From Planktosalinus sp963977065 (lineage in GTDB: Bacteria; Bacteroidota; Bacteroidia; Flavobacteriales; Flavobacteriaceae): a stretch of DNA of 64,000 bases. The notes beneath the pieces were generated by a model. The model was not told where the DNA came from and did no database searches. It saw only the letters and a list, made by a program, of their open reading frames with translations. The position numbers and the translations under genes were made by a program. Below, one piece after another: positions 63,351-64,000 of the stretch (the first letter of the stretch is position 1; each line of letters starts with the position of its first letter). The DNA lies in NCBI GenBank assembly GCA_963977065.1, contig CAXBNF010000001.1, positions 1 to 64,000 of the forward strand, written 5' to 3'.

Positions 63351-64000
63351 ATGAAAAAAATAAACCCAAAAAATAAAATTTGCATCTATCTTGACCAATT
63401 TGTAATAAGTGACATTATTGAAGGGAAAAATCCTTTATGGGCTGAAATAAAAGAACTATTAGAAATTAATTATTCCAATGGAAAAATCTATTGCCCCCTG
63501 TCAACCGAACATTTTTTAGAGACTGTTGGAAAAAACATCAACGACGCAAAAGAACACGATGTTTATTTTAGAAAAATTTCAGATAATTATTTGCTTAAAA
63601 CAGAACCTTTTTTAACTTCTCAGCTTATATCTTCCTTAATTCGAAAAAATAACACAACTTTAAATACTTTCTTAATTGTAAAAAATCTAAAAAATATTGA
63701 AGACATTTATTCTGATATTAATCTAAACCATACAATGTATAGTGAAGGAATTACATCAACCCTTTCTAAACAAAATGAGATAAGAAAGTTAATAAGCCCC
63801 ACCAAGAATCATAAAAATGAAATTGGACTCATAAGCATTATAAAAAATTTAGAAGTACAAAATTTTAAAAATCGTTTGGATGAATATATTAAAGCCAAGT
63901 CAATTAGAATAAGAGCAGATAATTTTGGAGAACATCAAATACCCAATTGGATTGACCAACTTCTTTACCAACTTACTAACAAACATCAATTTAAAGAAAA
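63351..64000 (+). CDS. PIN-like protein, truncated by the window end
   Basis: An ATG at 63351 opens a frame that runs to the end of the window without a stop (216 codons visible). The start ICIYLDQFVISDIIEG has the strand-Asp-Gln-hydrophobic pattern of PIN-like domains (YLDQ), followed by IYCPLSTEHFLE, compatible with a second acidic site. The rest is helical. PIN-like proteins of this shape are possible ribonucleases in accessory loci. The C-terminus is not available, so the assignment is tentative. Confidence 0.6.
   Translation, partial: MKKINPKNKICIYLDQFVISDIIEGKNPLWAEIKELLEINYSNGKIYCPLSTEHFLETVGKNINDAKEHDVYFRKISDNYLLKTEPFLTSQLISSLIRKNNTTLNTFLIVKNLKNIEDIYSDINLNHTMYSEGITSTLSKQNEIRKLISPTKNHKNEIGLISIIKNLEVQNFKNRLDEYIKAKSIRIRADNFGEHQIPNWIDQLLYQLTNKHQFKE

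Overview
The window is AT-rich, has almost no Shine-Dalgarno sequences, and carries gene families typical of the Bacteroidetes: YD-repeat (RHS) proteins with a DUF6443-like region, Bacteroidetes-type tyrosine recombinases and TAnnTTTG-like promoters. It most likely comes from a marine or environmental flavobacterium or a relative. It looks accessory from end to end. At 81-129 (minus strand) lies only the 3' half of a tRNA-Asn gene, followed by an excisionase-like regulator and an integrase. This is the junction of an island integrated at tRNA-Asn, whose other end is not in the window.

Layout. (1) 1-1915: tRNA-derived att remnant, 30-bp repeats, excisionase-like gene and integrase. (2) 2061-9562 (minus): a compact six-gene operon of a membrane protein, SIS-HAD fusion, phosphoribosyltransferase, ATPase, unknown protein and PfkB kinase; it is an unassigned candidate conflict or nucleotide-derivative pathway. 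(3) 10109-19771 (minus): six orphan RHS C-terminal toxin cassettes, each a conserved 78-codon RHS core, a different toxin domain and an immunity gene. (4) 20013-31366 (plus): a complete type II secretion/type IV pilus-like operon. (5) 31536-50082 (plus): an RHS operon with a Skp-like chaperone, a lipoprotein, a 1992-aa SpvB-like shell protein, two small exported proteins, the 3231-aa YD-repeat toxin body with its present tip, and a lipoprotein immunity gene. (6) 50187-57376 (plus): four more orphan tip-immunity cassettes. (7) 57638-64000: a second tyrosine recombinase, a divergent family-A polymerase-like protein, a predicted PD-(D/E)XK nuclease, an unknown protein and a truncated PIN-like gene.

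How it fits together. The 3231-aa body and the orphan tips share the same 78-codon core (234 bp, same reading frame) at eleven positions. Every core left of the body is on the minus strand, and every core right of it is on the plus strand. Recombination between the body's core and any left core would invert the segment with the secretion operon and body. It would fuse the body in frame to a new tip and hand the old tip the promoter-bearing leader of the orphan. The orientation rule is exactly what such inversions preserve. Most orphan cassettes have a conserved leader with a TATATTTAC-like box about 59 nt before the ATG, so immunity genes are probably expressed without the body. Recognisable tips include an AHH nuclease, two ADP-ribosyltransferases, two related PLA2-like domains and a predicted pore former; immunity proteins are lipoproteins, small membrane proteins or cytosolic proteins to match.
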